Translations under genes and position numbers: made by a program
Notes under the pieces: model-generated
Told to the model about the DNA's origin: nothing
What the model saw: the letters and a program-made list of their open reading frames with translations, nothing else
Databases searched by the model: none
In this document: positions 41,222-50,437 of the stretch, piece by piece
Position numbering within the stretch: the stretch's first letter is position 1
Layout of the letters: each line of letters starts with the position of its first letter
DNA from: Noviherbaspirillum saxi
GTDB lineage: Bacteria > Pseudomonadota > Gammaproteobacteria > Burkholderiales > Burkholderiaceae_D
DNA length: 64,000 nucleotides
Assembly: GCF_003591035.1 (NCBI RefSeq)
Contig: NZ_QYUO01000001.1
Coordinates: forward strand, 2,418,001-2,482,000
Direction of reading: 5' to 3'

Positions 41222-42681
41222 ACATCCTTTTCGTCGTCAGCCGTGAACAGGATTGGCCGAACGACATCCCTGGCGTCACGGTCATTCCTGCGCAAACCTA
41301 CCTGATGGATCCGGCCTACGGCGACATGCGTTCCACCAAGGTGTTCAACCTCTGTCGCACTTACCGCTATCAAAGCAAAGGCTATTACGTATCGCTGCTG
41401 GCCGAGGCGCGCGGCCACCGGCCGCTGCCCGATGCAGAAGCAATGAAGGACCTGCATTCCGAAACGCTGGTGCAGGATGTGAGCGACAGGCTCGGCAACC
41501 TGATCGACTGCTCGTTCTCGCGCACCACGGAAGACGTGGTCGACCTGAACATCTATTTCGGCCGGGATGCCGATGGCCTGCACCAGCATTTGAGCGAACA
41601 GCTGTTCAAGCTGTTGCGCACGCCGGTGCTGCATGCGCGCTTTGAGCGAGCCAACGGGCAATGGCACTTGTGCAGCATCCACGCCGGCAGCGTTTACGAC
41701 ATTCCCGCGCATCAGCAGGAACTGGCGACGCAGGCGGTAATCGAGCATTTGAAAGAACAAAAGATACATACCAGCACCGCGTCGCGCAAACCCTTGCTTG
41801 CGATCCTGCATGACCCGACACGCAGCGAAACGCCGTCCAATCCCGAAGCCATCCGCAAATTCATCGATGCGGCGGAACTGCTGGGCATGAGCGGCGAAGT
41901 AATCACACCAAAGGATACCCGCCGCCTGACGGAATTCGATGCGCTGTTCATTCGCGACACCACCAACGTCGATCACTACACCTACCAGATATCGCGCCAG
42001 GCCACGGCGGCCGGCATGGTCGTGATCGACGATCCCGATTCCATCCTGCGTTGCACCAACAAGATTTATCTCGATGAACTGCTGACCCGCCATCACATCC
42101 CGACGCCGAGAACGATGGTCGTTCATCAAGGCAACGTAGACAAGATCGTGGCAAAGCTTGGTCTGCCCTGCATCCTGAAGCAGCCCGACGGCGCGTTTTC
42201 CCTGGGCGTGGTCAAGATCGAGTCGGAACAGGACCTGCTGGTCAAGGTCAATGAATTGCTGCAGCAATCGGAACTGGTGCTGGCACAGGAGTATTTGCCG
42301 ACGCAATTCGACTGGCGCATCGGTGTATTCGATCAGCGCGCGCTGTTTGTTTGCAAGTACTACATGGCGCCCGGCCACTGGCAAATCATCAAGCATGAAC
42401 GACACCGGACCAGCGAAGGCCGGACCGAAGCGCTATCGGTGGGCGAGGCGCCCGACGATGTGGTGAAGATCGCGCTGCAAGCCGCCAACCTGATCGGCGA
42501 TGGCTTTTACGGCGTCGATCTCAAGCAGATCGGCGCCCAGTATTACGTCATCGAAATCAACGATAACCCGAACGTCGATGCGGGCAACGAGGACGCGGTG
42601 CTGGGCGATGCACTGTACCGCGAAGTCATGGGCGTTTTTCGCAAGCGCATCGACTCACGCAAAGGAAACACGACACCATGA
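41218..42681 (+). CDS. RimK-like ATP-grasp ligase with N-terminal RLAN domain
   Basis: 487 residues, overlapping both neighbours by four bases. Residues ~1-160 match the RimK-like ATP-grasp N-terminal domain. The ATP-grasp core follows (KIYLDELLTRHHIPTPRTM, CILKQPDGAFSLGV, FYGVDLKQ, VIEINDNPNVDAG). RimK-type enzymes join an amino acid to a carboxylate through acyl phosphate. Substrates unknown; probably glutamate-like, given the GCS2 neighbour. Confidence 0.92.
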   Translation: MNILFVVSREQDWPNDIPGVTVIPAQTYLMDPAYGDMRSTKVFNLCRTYRYQSKGYYVSLLAEARGHRPLPDAEAMKDLHSETLVQDVSDRLGNLIDCSFSRTTEDVVDLNIYFGRDADGLHQHLSEQLFKLLRTPVLHARFERANGQWHLCSIHAGSVYDIPAHQQELATQAVIEHLKEQKIHTSTASRKPLLAILHDPTRSETPSNPEAIRKFIDAAELLGMSGEVITPKDTRRLTEFDALFIRDTTNVDHYTYQISRQATAAGMVVIDDPDSILRCTNKIYLDELLTRHHIPTPRTMVVHQGNVDKIVAKLGLPCILKQPDGAFSLGVVKIESEQDLLVKVNELLQQSELVLAQEYLPTQFDWRIGVFDQRALFVCKYYMAPGHWQIIKHERHRTSEGRTEALSVGEAPDDVVKIALQAANLIGDGFYGVDLKQIGAQYYVIEINDNPNVDAGNEDAVLGDALYREVMGVFRKRIDSRKGNTTP

Positions 42682-43940
42682 GCGACGAAGAGGATGAGCC
42701 CCCGTTATTGCATGCCTTCATGGGCTATGGCATAGAACTGGAATACATGATCGTCGACCGCGCGCGGCTGTCGGTGCTGCCTTTGGCCGACGTCCTGCTG
42801 CGCGAGTCGCCAGGCGGCGAAGGCAACGAAGTAAGACGCGGCCGCATGGGCTGGTCGAATGAACTGGTGATGCATGTGATCGAGATCAAGAATCTGCGCC
42901 CCAGCGTATCGCTTTCGATGCTGCCCGATGTGTTCCAGGCCGAAGTACGCGAAATCAACCGCCTGCTGGAACCGAGAGGCGCACGCCTGATGCCGGGCGC
43001 GATGCATCCATGGATGGATCCGCGCAGCGAGACGCAATTGTGGCCGCATGACAATGAAGATATCTACCGTGCCTACGACCGCATCTTCGACAGCAAGTCG
43101 CACGGTTGGGCGAATCTGCAGAGCATGCATGTCAATCTGCCGTTCGCCGGTGATGATGAATTCGCCAGACTGCATGCGGCGGTACGCCTGGTATTGCCGA
43201 TTCTGCCGGCACTGGCCGCCAGTTCCCCGATTGCCGACGGCAAGCCGACCGGCTTCGCCGATTACCGCATGCATGTGTATTCCTCCAACGCGGATGCGAT
43301 TCCCTCCATTGCCGGCATGATCGTTCCGGAAACCGTCACCAGCAAAAGAGCTTATGAGCAGCGCATCCTGGCGCCGATGTACAAGGACATTGCACCCTAC
43401 GATACCGACGGCGTGCTGAAGCATGAGTGGCTGAATTCGCGCGGCGCGATTGCACGCTTCGAACGCAATGCGATCGAGATCCGCGTGCTCGACACGCAGG
43501 AATGCCCGCGCGCCGATCTGGCCATTGCGGCCGTCACGGTCGATGCGATACGGCGGCTATACCGCGCCGGCGGGCCCGACCTGGCGGAGCAGCAGGAAAT
43601 GTCGACCGCCGCACTGGCCGCCATCTTGCAGGCCTGCATACGCGACGCCGAACAGACGGTGATCGACAATCCAGCCTATCTGCGGTTGTTCGCCTATCCC
43701 GGCCACCGCTGCACTACCGGCGAGCTGTGGGATCATCTGGTGGGACTGATGCTTGCGGAAGATGTCAGCCATGCGGAGCTGTCGCGCGTGCCCTTGCAGG
43801 CGATCCTGCAACATGGACCGCTGGCGCGCCGGATAGTGCGTGCGCTCGGCACCGGCGCGGCACGCAAGGCACGCGCCATCCGCGATGTCTATGAACAGTT
43901 GTGCGACTGCCTGCAGGAAGGCAAGATGTTCTTGCCTTGA
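42678..43940 (+). CDS. GCS2-family carboxylate-amine ligase
   Basis: 420 residues with MGYGIELEYMIVD at the N-terminus, GRMGWSNELVMHVIEIK and HVNLPF, the fold of glutamate-cysteine ligase 2 enzymes (YbdK-like). It should form an amide bond on a glutamate-like gamma-carboxyl with ATP. Operon partners point to a peptide or protein modification system rather than glutathione synthesis. Confidence 0.9.
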   Translation: MSDEEDEPPLLHAFMGYGIELEYMIVDRARLSVLPLADVLLRESPGGEGNEVRRGRMGWSNELVMHVIEIKNLRPSVSLSMLPDVFQAEVREINRLLEPRGARLMPGAMHPWMDPRSETQLWPHDNEDIYRAYDRIFDSKSHGWANLQSMHVNLPFAGDDEFARLHAAVRLVLPILPALAASSPIADGKPTGFADYRMHVYSSNADAIPSIAGMIVPETVTSKRAYEQRILAPMYKDIAPYDTDGVLKHEWLNSRGAIARFERNAIEIRVLDTQECPRADLAIAAVTVDAIRRLYRAGGPDLAEQQEMSTAALAAILQACIRDAEQTVIDNPAYLRLFAYPGHRCTTGELWDHLVGLMLAEDVSHAELSRVPLQAILQHGPLARRIVRALGTGAARKARAIRDVYEQLCDCLQEGKMFLP

Positions 43941-44692
43941 CCATCCTTTATCGCATTGACTTGACCAGACCCGACTTCTTCCTGATCACCTGCGAACACG
44001 GCGGCAATCGCATCCCTTCGCGCTATCACGGCTTTTTCGAAGGCCGCGAAGCGCTGTTGCGCAGCCATCGCGGCTACGATGCGGGCGCGCTGCGCATCGC
44101 GCGCGACATGTCTGATGCCCTGGCCGCCCCGCTGGTGGTGGCGACCGTCAGCCGCTTGCTGATCGACCTCAACCGTTCGGCGAGTCATCCGCACCTGTAT
44201 TCGGAAGCAACGCGTGCGGCCGCTGCCGACATTCGCGAAGAAATCCACCGGCGTTATTACCTGCCTTACCGAACCAAGGCAGAAAGCCGCATTGCGCAAG
44301 CGATCGGCGGCGGTGCCCGTGTGATCCATGTGTCCTGCCACAGCTTTACCCCGGAATTCAAGGGCGAGATCCGCAACGCCGATATCGGGCTGCTGTACGA
44401 CCCTGCAAGAGCAGGCGAAGCCGAACTGTGCCAGCGCTGGCGCGGCGCACTCAAGACAGTTGCTCCGGCCTTGAAGACCAGGATGAATTATCCCTACAGC
44501 GGCACCGCCGACGGCTTTACCGTGCATCTGCGCCGTTGCTTTGGCGCCTCTGTCTATCTCGGCATTGAACTGGAAATCAATCAGAAACATGTGTTCGAGC
44601 GCGGCCGGCATTGGCAGGCGTTGCGCGCAACGATCATCGCTGCCCTGCTCGATGCGGCCGAGGTCGGCACGAACGCCGAAGAGCGATTCTGA
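43937..44692 (+). CDS. N-formylglutamate amidohydrolase-family protein
   Basis: About 251 residues if started at TTG 43937, which overlaps the preceding stop (TTGA); a GTG at 43901 is also open. ITCEHGGNRIP and HVSCHSFTPEF are the zinc-site motifs of the family, with LLIDLNRS between. It probably removes an acyl or peptide group, giving the operon a hydrolase to oppose its two ligases. Confidence 0.85.
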   Translation: MTILYRIDLTRPDFFLITCEHGGNRIPSRYHGFFEGREALLRSHRGYDAGALRIARDMSDALAAPLVVATVSRLLIDLNRSASHPHLYSEATRAAAADIREEIHRRYYLPYRTKAESRIAQAIGGGARVIHVSCHSFTPEFKGEIRNADIGLLYDPARAGEAELCQRWRGALKTVAPALKTRMNYPYSGTADGFTVHLRRCFGASVYLGIELEINQKHVFERGRHWQALRATIIAALLDAAEVGTNAEERF

Positions 44693-44699
44693 CCTGGCA

Positions 44700-45572
44700 C
44701 TACTCCGGATACGCGGTCGCCGTCCCGAAATAAAACCACTCGCCGCCAGTGACCGCCGCTTCCTTCGGCAGCACAAGGAATCCGTCTTCCGGCGCGGTCA
44801 GCAAGCTGCCGTCCGCCAGCGTGGCGATTGCTTCGCCTTTTGCAACCGGGTCGAAATGCCGCCACGACTTGCAAAAGTTTGCCCCTGCATCGCGATAGAA
44901 CACGCTCTTCATCCGCACGCAGCGCAGGTCGGCCGCTGACGGCGCAGGTTCCGCAACAGCATCGGCCAGCATGTCGAAATGGGCCAGCGCATGCAGGATC
45001 GCCTGGTAGCCGATGTCGGGTGCGTCGGCATTCTGATGCTGGCCGCATTCCAGCGTTACCGCCAGCGCACCCTGCGTACGCGCATATTCGGTCGTGCCTT
45101 GCGACTCCTTGCTTCCGCCGCCGCCATAAGCTTCCGCCCAGCCATAGACGAAATCCGTGACGCCCAGCGATTTTGCATAGGCCAGTTCGCGCGGGTTTTT
45201 TCCGCTCAAGAAAATGAATGGCCCGCCCGGCGACGCAAACGAGTGCAGGTCGAGCAAGACATCGGTACGGTCCAGCAAGTCGCATACGATGGGATCGAGA
45301 TGGTCTTCGTAATGCTGCTTTTCATCCTTCCGATACAGCTGCCGGTTCAGGTTGCGCTCCACAAAACGCACGTTTTGCGCATATGCCTGCGGGTTCACCA
45401 CCGGCATGAGTTGCAGGCGGCCGCGCTTGAGCCTGACCTTGCCGTTTTCCAGATCGGCAATCAGGCGGTTGATGGCGGCGGGACCGCAGCGCTCGTTGCC
45501 ATGGACGGCGCCGAGCACCGTCAATGCGGGGCCGTCTTCCAATGCATGAAAGACAACGGTTTTTACTGTCAT
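44700..45572 (-). CDS. Succinylglutamate desuccinylase/aspartoacylase-family protein
   Basis: About 290 residues from ATG 45572 (MTVKTVVFHALEDGP). M14-type zinc site: GAVHGNERCG (His, Glu), NLNRQ and LLDLHSF, with ECGQHQN downstream, then a C-terminal beta domain. The family splits N-acyl amino acids. It is convergent with the ligase operon, whose chemistry it could reverse (inference). Confidence 0.87.
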   Translation of the reverse strand: MTVKTVVFHALEDGPALTVLGAVHGNERCGPAAINRLIADLENGKVRLKRGRLQLMPVVNPQAYAQNVRFVERNLNRQLYRKDEKQHYEDHLDPIVCDLLDRTDVLLDLHSFASPGGPFIFLSGKNPRELAYAKSLGVTDFVYGWAEAYGGGGSKESQGTTEYARTQGALAVTLECGQHQNADAPDIGYQAILHALAHFDMLADAVAEPAPSAADLRCVRMKSVFYRDAGANFCKSWRHFDPVAKGEAIATLADGSLLTAPEDGFLVLPKEAAVTGGEWFYFGTATAYPE

Positions 45573-45740
45573 GGTGCTTCCTTCCCTTGCGATTCTTGTG
45601 AAACTGCGCTGATGACGCGGCCGAAACCCGCATTTTCGCATTCCTTGGCGAAACAGCGTAGCTTGGCGACATGGCAAGCTTGCTTGGAAAACAATCCGCC
45701 GGAGTACAATTCGCACACGCATATAACATGGAGACTCATT

Positions 45741-46088
45741 GTGACTTATCACGGATCCTGCCATTGCGGCCAGATCGCCTTTGAAGTGGAAGGCGAACCC
45801 GGCCAGGTCATCGAATGCAACTGCTCGCATTGCGTGCGCAAGGGATTTCTGCTCTGGTTCGTTCCACGGGCCAGCCTGACCTTGTCCAAACCCGATAGCC
45901 CGATGTCGACCTACCAATTCAACAAGCATGTGATCGAACATCGCTTTTGCCCCAACTGCGGTTGCCAACCCTTCGGTTTCGGCAAGGATCCCTCCGGCGC
46001 GGAGATGGCGGCCATCAATGTGCGCTGCCTGGAAAATATCGACCTGAACACTCTGCAACGCGTGCCGTTCGACGGCCGCAACATGTAG
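45741..46088 (+). CDS. GFA/CENP-V family zinc protein
   Basis: 115 residues from GTG 45741 with ATGGAG eight bases upstream. Zinc ligands: GSCHCGQIAF, CNCSHCVRKG and CPNCGCQPF. The family is named for glutathione-dependent formaldehyde activation, but most members have no proven activity. A GST follows immediately. Confidence 0.92.
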   Translation: MTYHGSCHCGQIAFEVEGEPGQVIECNCSHCVRKGFLLWFVPRASLTLSKPDSPMSTYQFNKHVIEHRFCPNCGCQPFGFGKDPSGAEMAAINVRCLENIDLNTLQRVPFDGRNM

Positions 46089-46091
46089 ATC

Positions 46092-46763
46092 ATGCTTACG
46101 CTCTACCACTGCGTCAGCGCGCGCTCTTTCCGGCCGCTATGGGCGCTGGAGGAACTCGGTCTTCCCTATCAGCTGAAGATGCTGCCCTTCCCGCCGCGTG
46201 CACTGGCCAGGGAATTTCTGTCCGTCAATCCCTTGGGCACGGTACCGGCACTGATCGATGGCGAACTTTGCATGACGGAGTCTGCCGCGATCTGCCAGTA
46301 TCTGGCGGCGCGCAACGGCAATGCGCGCCTGGATGTCGCGCCGGATGAGCCTGCTTATGGCGCATATCTGAACTGGCTGCATCATGGCGAAGCGACGCTG
46401 ACTTTTCCGCAAACCCTGGTACTGCGCTATGGCCGCTTGGAGTCGCCGGAACGGCTGCAGCCGCAGGTGGTCGAGGACTACAGCCGCTGGTTCCTGGCGC
46501 GCCTGCGCGCGGTCGATGCCGTCGTGGCGAACCGCGAATTCCTGTGCGCGGACCGCTTTACGGCCGCCGATATTTCCGTCGGCTATGCGCTCATGCTTGC
46601 CGATTATCTCGGAATGGGCGACAGGTTTTCCGAGGCAGTGAGAGGCTATTGGCAGCGCTTGCAACAGCGTGACGGCTTCTTGCGTGCAATGCAGGCACAG
46701 GAAAAAGCGGCGCTCGCCCAGGGAGTGCCAACCATTCCGGCGCCGCTCACGGGTAGCCGATGA
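46092..46763 (+). CDS. Glutathione S-transferase-like protein
   Basis: 223 residues, three bases after the GFA gene. Thioredoxin-fold N-domain (CVSARSFRPLWALEELGL, NPLGTVPALI, MTESAAICQYL) and a helical C-domain with FTAADISVGYAL. The Ser in SARS is the probable catalytic residue. Overlaps the ferredoxin gene by four bases. Confidence 0.92.
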   Translation: MLTLYHCVSARSFRPLWALEELGLPYQLKMLPFPPRALAREFLSVNPLGTVPALIDGELCMTESAAICQYLAARNGNARLDVAPDEPAYGAYLNWLHHGEATLTFPQTLVLRYGRLESPERLQPQVVEDYSRWFLARLRAVDAVVANREFLCADRFTAADISVGYALMLADYLGMGDRFSEAVRGYWQRLQQRDGFLRAMQAQEKAALAQGVPTIPAPLTGSR

Positions 46764-47071
46764 GCGAGGGAAAGCGGGTTGCCCGCTTTTCGGTGCGTAT
46801 CGAACCGTCCGGCTGGACCTTCGAGGTGGGCCCGGATCAGCCAATACTCGCGGCTGCGCGCGCAAGCGGGATCGACCTGCCGGCGTCGTGCCGCAACGGC
46901 ACTTGCAGAACCTGCCTGTGCAAGCTTGCCGGCGGCACGATACGCCACAATATCGAATGGCCGGGCCTGAGTGCAGAGGAAAAACGGGAAGGCTATGTCC
47001 TGCCTTGCGTCGCGCTGGCTCAGTCCGATCTGGTGCTGATCGTTCCGGCCGCCAGGCGATTGCCGGGCTGA
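46760..47071 (+). CDS. Plant-type [2Fe-2S] ferredoxin
   Basis: 103 residues with the cluster ligands in CRNGTCRTCLC and VLPCVA (CX4CX2C...C). A single-domain electron carrier, translationally coupled to the GST gene; partner reductase not evident nearby. Confidence 0.92.
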   Translation: MSEGKRVARFSVRIEPSGWTFEVGPDQPILAAARASGIDLPASCRNGTCRTCLCKLAGGTIRHNIEWPGLSAEEKREGYVLPCVALAQSDLVLIVPAARRLPG

Positions 47072-47116
47072 TCACTGTAAATTTTTCGCTTTACGGAACC
47101 ATTTACACATCCACTT

Positions 47117-47773
47117 TTACATCAGTGTGAAGTGAGTATGTTGCAGGAACCATCCGCGCGCCAGCCGTGCGACGACTTCCATACTGCCGGGTTCATCGAA
47201 CGCATGCGTTGCGCCCGGAATGATTTCAAGACGCTTCTTGCATTGCAGCGCCGCGTAGGCATGGCGATTGACATCAAGGACGCCGTCATCCAGTCCTCCC
47301 ACGATCAATAGCGTCGGCGCGACCACCTGAGCCAGGGTCTGACTGGCCAGATCGGGCCGGCCGCCGCGCAGCACGATTGCGCAAATGCATCCGCGCCGCA
47401 GCACCGCAAGCTGCAGGGCCGCAGCCGCGCCGTAGCCCGAACCGAACAAGGCGATCGGCAGTTCGCTCGTCGCGTCGTTGACATGCAGCCAGTCGCAGGC
47501 TGCGCCCAGGCGCTCTGCCAGTATCGCAATGCCGGGACGCGGCTGGCAGGCGCGCTGTTCTTCCGCGGTGACCAAGTCCAGCCACAGCGTGCCGAGACGG
47601 GCGTTATGTAGCACGCTTCCTACATAGTCGTATGGCGGTTTCAGGCGATGGCGGGTGCTGCCATTGGCGAACACCACGACGCCACGATGATCGGCAGGCA
47701 GCCAGAGCGCGCCTTGCATCACAATGTCGCCGTAGGGGATATGCATTTCCGCGTGCTGGATTGATAACGCCAT
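47117..47773 (-). CDS. Alpha/beta hydrolase (dienelactone hydrolase-like)
   Basis: About 218 residues from ATG 47773 behind CGGAGAA. FGSGYGAAAAL is the nucleophile elbow (G-x-S-G, Ser), with GGLDDGVLD and GATHAFDEPG giving the Asp and His. Related proteins sit beside phosphoribosyltransferases in other genomes; here it stands alone. Substrate unknown. Confidence 0.82.
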   Translation of the reverse strand: MALSIQHAEMHIPYGDIVMQGALWLPADHRGVVVFANGSTRHRLKPPYDYVGSVLHNARLGTLWLDLVTAEEQRACQPRPGIAILAERLGAACDWLHVNDATSELPIALFGSGYGAAAALQLAVLRRGCICAIVLRGGRPDLASQTLAQVVAPTLLIVGGLDDGVLDVNRHAYAALQCKKRLEIIPGATHAFDEPGSMEVVARLARGWFLQHTHFTLM

Positions 47774-48263
47774 TATTGTTCTCCGGCGAGCCGCAAGCCC
47801 GTTTGAGGTGTGGTAGGTCAATACATGATGTCAAGGTCTTTGCCGTCCGGCATACGGGAGCAGGACATGTCAGCGAAACGATGATGCAAGCGTGGAGGCT
47901 GTCGCGTCGTAATCGCGACTAAGGATGGCAATGCGGGAAATATGGCGTGATCCACTTTTCCCGACGCCGTATGGCGGCGAACACATCGATCAGGCATTAC
48001 TGAGATTGGGAAACGCTTTGATGGCGTAGGCTAACGCAAGCTTTATGCCACACGGTATCGAAAGCAGTCGGATTGAATCGAGGATGAGAACTTATGCCAG
48101 GAAGGGATGCAACCTTCCATGGAATTTTCCATGGTGTTCCTTCCCTTCTTGGAAGAAAACTTGGGACCTGGACAGAAGTTGAATAGGAGTAGCGAGACCG
48201 GACGAGTCTCGGAGACAGCTTAAGCTCGCTACCCTACATTGGAACTACCATGCCACTGTCGTC
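47774..48263. other. Intergenic, no supported gene
   Basis: No frame here has both a start signal and protein-like composition. A short palindrome CCATGG-AATTTT-CCATGG lies near 48117-48134. Possibly decayed sequence. Confidence 0.5.
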
Positions 48264-49904
48264 TCAGGAACCGCTATCCGGCGTCGTCCCGCCGACTGTC
48301 GCGCCGCTGGCTGCAGAACCGGCTTGGGTCGTATCACCCGCAGGCACATTCACACCGGGCGCCGTCGTTTCTCCGGGCAGCGCCACTTTCTTCAGTCCCG
48401 ACAACGCCGGGCCTTCGATCACCGTACCCTCAACCGAAAAGCGACTGCCGTGACAGGGGCAATCCCAAGTGCGTTCCGCCTGATTGAAATGCACCTGGCA
48501 CTTCATGTGGGTACATACCGGCGACAGCACATGCAGTTGATGCGCATCATCGCGATAGACGGCCAGCTTGTCGCCGGCCACTTCGACAATGCGGCCTGCG
48601 CCGCGCGCCACGTCGGAAATCTCCTTGGCTTCCGGGTGCTTGAGATAATCCTTGACGTAATAACTCGCAATATTCAGATTTTCCTTGATGAAGGTTGGCG
48701 CGGCTTTCATCGGGTTGAAACGCCTCGGGGTATACAGCTCGGCGTAGTCATTCGCGACGCCGGTCACTTCATCGGCAATCACCATGGCCGCGACCGTGCC
48801 ATAAGTCAAGCCGTCAGCGGCAAAGCCAGTTGCATGATAGATGCGCGACTTGTCACCGTTCTTGCCGATATAGGGCATACCATCGGCGGGGCGATATTGC
48901 TGCGCCGACCAGCGATAGGCGATATCGCCTATCTTGAAACTCCTCCGGAGGATGGCTTCCAGTTTCAGGTAAGCCGCTTGTGCATCTTCTTTCTGTCCGG
49001 TCTTGTGCTTTTCGCCAATGATGAGTACATGCGGCATGCCCTCGTGTTCGACCAGGCGCGTCGAATGCTTTTCCGGACCCGCGCTCCAGAAAATGCCACC
49101 GCCCAGTTGCGGTTCGAGCAAGGGTGCAGCAACCGCATACTCGCGATAGACGCCCAGCTCGGTATGCAGCAGGCTGATGCCGAGCGGCGTATGCGTCGCC
49201 ATCACGATGTGCTGCGCATGGACCCTGCCCTGCAGCGTCTTGATCAGGCCAGTGTCTTCGTCGATATCGGTGACCGGACTCATTTCATACACTTCGCAGC
49301 GCGGCGAGCGGATCGCGGCAGCCAGCTGACGCACATATGCCAGTGGATGAAACTGCGCCTGGTTCGAAACCACCAGGGCCTTGTGAACCGGATAGGGAAG
49401 CGGCAGATCGATTCCCAGCCGTGCCCGGAGTCCGAAACGCGTTGCCGCCTGGTACTCGTTTTCGATGACGGCATCCATACTGGCATCGGCCTGCATGCTG
49501 TACAGCGTCCATGGCTGGCGCGAAAATCCGCATTTCAGTCCCAATGTACGCGTCAGGTTTTCGATTACGTCGATCGCTCGCAGGCGCGAGTCGACCACCT
49601 GCCGTGTCTTGAGCTCGCCCCACTTGGCGCTCAGCTTGTGCAAATGCTGGTCGACGGTGGCGTACAGGTTGCCGGTCGAATGACCGGTGCTGCCCGATCC
49701 GACCTGAGCCGCTTCCAGCACCGCAATGCGCAGATTGGACGATGCCAGCAATGCCGCCGTCGTGATGCCCGTGATGCCGCCGCCTATGATGGCCACATCA
49801 ACATCGATTTCGGCAGCGAGTGCGGCAAAGTTCTGCTTGGGCAAGGACGCTTCCCAAATCGGTCTGCGCCCCATGGCAAAGCCGGTGTTGTCATCGAGTT
49901 CCAT
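48264..49904 (-). CDS. FAD-dependent oxidoreductase with C-terminal Rieske domain
   Basis: 546 residues. N-terminal DAO-type FAD domain (VDVAIIGGGITGITTAALLA), middle substrate part, then a Rieske [2Fe-2S] domain at about 430-510 with ligands in VCTHMKC and CPCHGSRF. A Thr/Ala/Gly-rich tail follows. The family is present in many soil bacteria and cyanobacteria; substrate unknown. No signal peptide. Confidence 0.92.
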   Translation of the reverse strand: MELDDNTGFAMGRRPIWEASLPKQNFAALAAEIDVDVAIIGGGITGITTAALLASSNLRIAVLEAAQVGSGSTGHSTGNLYATVDQHLHKLSAKWGELKTRQVVDSRLRAIDVIENLTRTLGLKCGFSRQPWTLYSMQADASMDAVIENEYQAATRFGLRARLGIDLPLPYPVHKALVVSNQAQFHPLAYVRQLAAAIRSPRCEVYEMSPVTDIDEDTGLIKTLQGRVHAQHIVMATHTPLGISLLHTELGVYREYAVAAPLLEPQLGGGIFWSAGPEKHSTRLVEHEGMPHVLIIGEKHKTGQKEDAQAAYLKLEAILRRSFKIGDIAYRWSAQQYRPADGMPYIGKNGDKSRIYHATGFAADGLTYGTVAAMVIADEVTGVANDYAELYTPRRFNPMKAAPTFIKENLNIASYYVKDYLKHPEAKEISDVARGAGRIVEVAGDKLAVYRDDAHQLHVLSPVCTHMKCQVHFNQAERTWDCPCHGSRFSVEGTVIEGPALSGLKKVALPGETTAPGVNVPAGDTTQAGSAASGATVGGTTPDSGS

Positions 49905-49936
49905 GTTGTTCTCCTTTTTGTGGATCGGGACGGGTA

Positions 49937-50185
49937 TTACATGAATCTGCGCGGAAGCCTGGCCCGCCGTGACGGAACGGTCAGCAATGCCGTCATGATC
50001 CGTCCTTCCGATTCATCATTGTCAGCCGCCGGAAGCTGCATCACTGGACGCGGCGGCGATTGCGGAAACGGAAAATCACCCGGCCGGTCGCTGCAGGCGA
50101 CCGTGGCAAGCGCCAGCCCGGCCAGCAGCAACAGCGTCTTCCAGACTGTGCGTATTTCTTGTAACGCTTTTCGGAGCGGTTTCAT
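49937..50185 (-). CDS. Small lipoprotein-like protein
   Basis: 82 residues from ATG 50185 with GAGG upstream. Basic start, hydrophobic TLLLLAGLALATVAC with a plausible lipobox (TVAC), then a Pro-rich linker and a basic end. Function unknown. Confidence 0.62.
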   Translation of the reverse strand: MKPLRKALQEIRTVWKTLLLLAGLALATVACSDRPGDFPFPQSPPRPVMQLPAADNDESEGRIMTALLTVPSRRARLPRRFM

Positions 50186-50231
50186 GATGTTGCCTCTTGG
50201 ATGTGGTGAAGGCGACGCTGAAGCGCTGTAT

Positions 50232-50437
50232 CTATAACCGCAACACCGCAGTGTCATGCAAAGCCCGTTCCTGCATCCCGACTGACAGTTCGGGCGGCAA
50301 AGGCAGGTCTTCATCGTCGAGGCCGGTGCGCATATTCCTGAAGTATTCGATCGTGCGTTGCAAGCCTTCATCGAGACCAACATTGGGTTCCCAGCCAAGC
50401 ACAGTGCGTGCAAGCGCGATATCGGGCCGGCAGCGTG
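50232..50437 (-). pseudogene. C-terminal fragment of NAD-dependent sugar epimerase/decarboxylase
   Basis: Only the end of the gene remains: [20 protein letters not shown] and [11 protein letters not shown] are the closing signature of UXS/GalE-type SDR enzymes. The frame runs straight into carbamoyltransferase sequence on its upstream side, with the nucleotide-binding domain gone. Confidence 0.82.

Noticed and set aside
41107..42405. A 432-codon minus-strand frame over the RimK-like gene
   Set aside because: Shadow of a strongly supported ATP-grasp gene; no start signal or recognisable motif.
44979..45740. Extending the GFA protein upstream to 44979
   Set aside because: The added part is antisense to the AstE-like gene; the GTG at 45741 with a ribosome site gives a normal-length family member.
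48324..50237. A 637-codon open frame on the plus strand
   Set aside because: It lies antisense over the FAD-Rieske oxidoreductase gene, has no domain and a composition typical of a high-G+C shadow frame.
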